This document shows, one piece after another, positions 18,498 through 19,767 of a stretch of 19,767 nt of DNA. The stretch is taken from assembly GCA_945947925.1 (NCBI GenBank), contig CAMEZU010000008.1, positions 1 through 19,767 of the forward strand. The letters run 5' to 3'. A program made the translations under genes and the position numbers. The first letter of the stretch is position 1, and each line of letters starts with the position of its first letter. This DNA is from an uncultured Verrucomicrobiota bacterium. GTDB lineage: Bacteria > Verrucomicrobiota > Kiritimatiellia > RFP12 > UBA1067. The notes below the pieces were generated by a model. The model did no database searches. It saw only the letters and a list, made by a program, of their open reading frames with translations, and was not told the origin of the DNA.

Positions 18498-19767
18498 ATG
18501 AAAAAACTCGTCTCCCTGGCAACCCTCGGCCTGGTCCTCGCGTCCGTGGCCGCCCCGCAGAAGCTGGCGGAAGTCGCCGTCAACGACCGCACCGCGATCC
18601 TCAACCAGGCGTCCAAGCTGGGCGAGATGACGGGCATCCCCATGATCGGGCTCGGTGCGGTCGGCCTGCTCTCGGCCAATCCGCTCGCCGCCGACTTCGG
18701 CGCGCCGCGGGATGGGGCGGTGACGACAATCGCCGTCTACGGCGACCTGGACGTGCTGAAGTCGACCGCAGATGTCGATGCGTTCGGCAAGACGCTGCAC
18801 TTCGCGGTTGCGTATCCGGCGTCGTCGGACAAGGCGGCCTACGAGGCCAAGAAGTCTCTGACGGCGACGAACGGCGTCTACACGGCCGATGGACAGGTCG
18901 TGGCCTATTCGGCGGACGGCGCGTGGGCGGTCGTCGGTGATGATGCCGACACGGTCCGTGCCGTCGTTCCCGCGGCTGGCAAGGCCAAGCTGACGCAGGG
19001 CGAACTCGTGCGCGTCACGCTGACGGAGCCGACGATGGCGGGCCTCGACAAGTTCTTCGAGATCGCAGCGGCCGAAATTCCCGAATTCGCCGCCCAGATG
19101 AAGGCCCAGCGCGTGGCCTTGCAGCAGATGACCGACCTGTCCATCGCCCTGCGTGTCTCCGAGCGCGGCATCGACCTGCTGGCGGATATGGGCGCCCGTC
19201 CGGGCAGTGAATTCGACAAGGCGGGCCGCACGGCGCTCCCGGCGAATCCGCTCGCCTTCGCAGGCAAGGAGGCGCTCGTGGCCGCAGCCCAGATGGCGAA
19301 TTGCGGCACGGACGCGTCCGAGAAGCAGTGGAAGTCTCTGATCGAATTCTTCGCAGGGCGCGGTCTCACGCTGGACTTCGTGTCCTTCAAGAAGGAGGGC
19401 ACGGTCTGCCGCTTTGAAATCGATCCGCAGGGCGTCGTGGACTTCGTCAAGAAGGGCGATGCCGAGAAGTGGGTGAAGGCCCTTGACGACGAGTCCTTCG
19501 AGAAGGAACTCGAGACCCTGCTTACGAACGTCAAGCCGTACACGGCGGCGGGCGAGGAGGTTTATGCGTCCGTCTCCATCAAGGGACAGACGCTCGCCTC
19601 GACGCCGGCGGTCCGTTTCGCGAAGGCGATGTCCGATCATAAGAAGCCGTTCTACTCCGTGATGGTCATGTCCCTTTACGGCACCCTGCGCGAGGCGACG
19701 GAAGCGACGCTCAAGGTGATGCCGGCGTCGGCGGGCGTCGAGCCCGAGAAGATTGAGATGGTCCGCG
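18498..19767 (+). CDS. Unrecognised secreted protein (partial, runs off end)
   Basis: The frame is open from the ATG at 18498 to the end of the window: 423 residues with no stop yet. An ACAAGGAAAG ribosome site lies just before it. Residues 1-19 are a Sec signal peptide (M-K-K-L-V-S-L-A, cleavage near V-A-A), so the product is periplasmic, outer-membrane or secreted. The rest is soluble, rich in Ala, Lys, Asp and Val, with alternating beta-like and helical stretches; I see no catalytic motif, transmembrane segment or repeat. The pattern (T-L-H-F-A-V-A-Y-P, then A-V-V-G-D-D-A-D-T-V) recalls large uncharacterised secreted proteins of PVC bacteria, but I cannot name a family. Two Cys (in A-N-C-G-T and T-V-C-R-F) could form a disulfide. 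Confidence 0.8.
   Translation, partial: MKKLVSLATLGLVLASVAAPQKLAEVAVNDRTAILNQASKLGEMTGIPMIGLGAVGLLSANPLAADFGAPRDGAVTTIAVYGDLDVLKSTADVDAFGKTLHFAVAYPASSDKAAYEAKKSLTATNGVYTADGQVVAYSADGAWAVVGDDADTVRAVVPAAGKAKLTQGELVRVTLTEPTMAGLDKFFEIAAAEIPEFAAQMKAQRVALQQMTDLSIALRVSERGIDLLADMGARPGSEFDKAGRTALPANPLAFAGKEALVAAAQMANCGTDASEKQWKSLIEFFAGRGLTLDFVSFKKEGTVCRFEIDPQGVVDFVKKGDAEKWVKALDDESFEKELETLLTNVKPYTAAGEEVYASVSIKGQTLASTPAVRFAKAMSDHKKPFYSVMVMSLYGTLREATEATLKVMPASAGVEPEKIEMVR

Overview
The window is about 19.8 kb of GC-rich bacterial DNA with 18 recognisable protein-coding features, all on the + strand. It is packed with very short intergenic gaps, and no stretch over 300 bases lacks a gene. I see no tRNA, rRNA, CRISPR array, insertion sequence or convincing rho-independent terminator. 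Two lipoproteins with lipoboxes, a LolA-like protein, an AsmA-like protein and many Sec signal peptides point to a double-membraned (diderm) cell. Gene style, namely HtrA-like proteins with a degenerate paralogue, a secreted FAD oxidoreductase with an extra N-terminal domain, and GC-ending codons, makes an uncultured PVC-type bacterium (Verrucomicrobiota/Kiritimatiellota-like) my best guess. That is an impression from family resemblance, not a proof.

Layout. 1-1863: acidic tail of an upstream reading frame, then a TPR/coiled-coil/LysM lipoprotein, a small membrane-anchored protein and a second secreted coiled-coil/LysM protein, probably one cell-envelope operon. 1891-3974: purD (purine synthesis) overlapping by one base a YycJ/WalJ-type metallo-beta-lactamase-fold hydrolase. 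4016-7537: an HtrA-like serine protease lipoprotein with two PDZ domains, followed by a large paralogue whose protease domains appear catalytically dead. 7581-10050: three overlapping genes for a TPR protein, a LolA-like periplasmic protein and a short AsmA-like membrane protein. 10095-14511: glycogen phosphorylase, then an exported FAD-dependent oxidoreductase. 14544-17157: an RluA-type pseudouridine synthase, an MTA/SAH-nucleosidase-family protein and a deaminase of the MTA/SAH/5'-deoxyadenosine type. 17182-end: a PLP aminotransferase and the start of an unrecognised secreted protein.

The most notable regulatory signal is four perfect copies of the extended -10 promoter TG(C/G)TATAAT. All are on the + strand and each ends only 6-11 bases before a start codon (genes at 4016, 7581, 15892, 17182). 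Those genes have no Shine-Dalgarno site, whereas genes inside operons mostly do. This suggests that first genes are read from leaderless or nearly leaderless mRNAs while downstream genes use ribosome-binding sites.

Other points of interest are the substitution of Asn for the purine-sensing Asp in the nucleosidase next to a 6-aminopurine deaminase (a possible deaminate-then-cleave route), the tandem dead protease domains, and short tandem repeats of 6-7 bp units placed inside purD and just upstream of several start codons.
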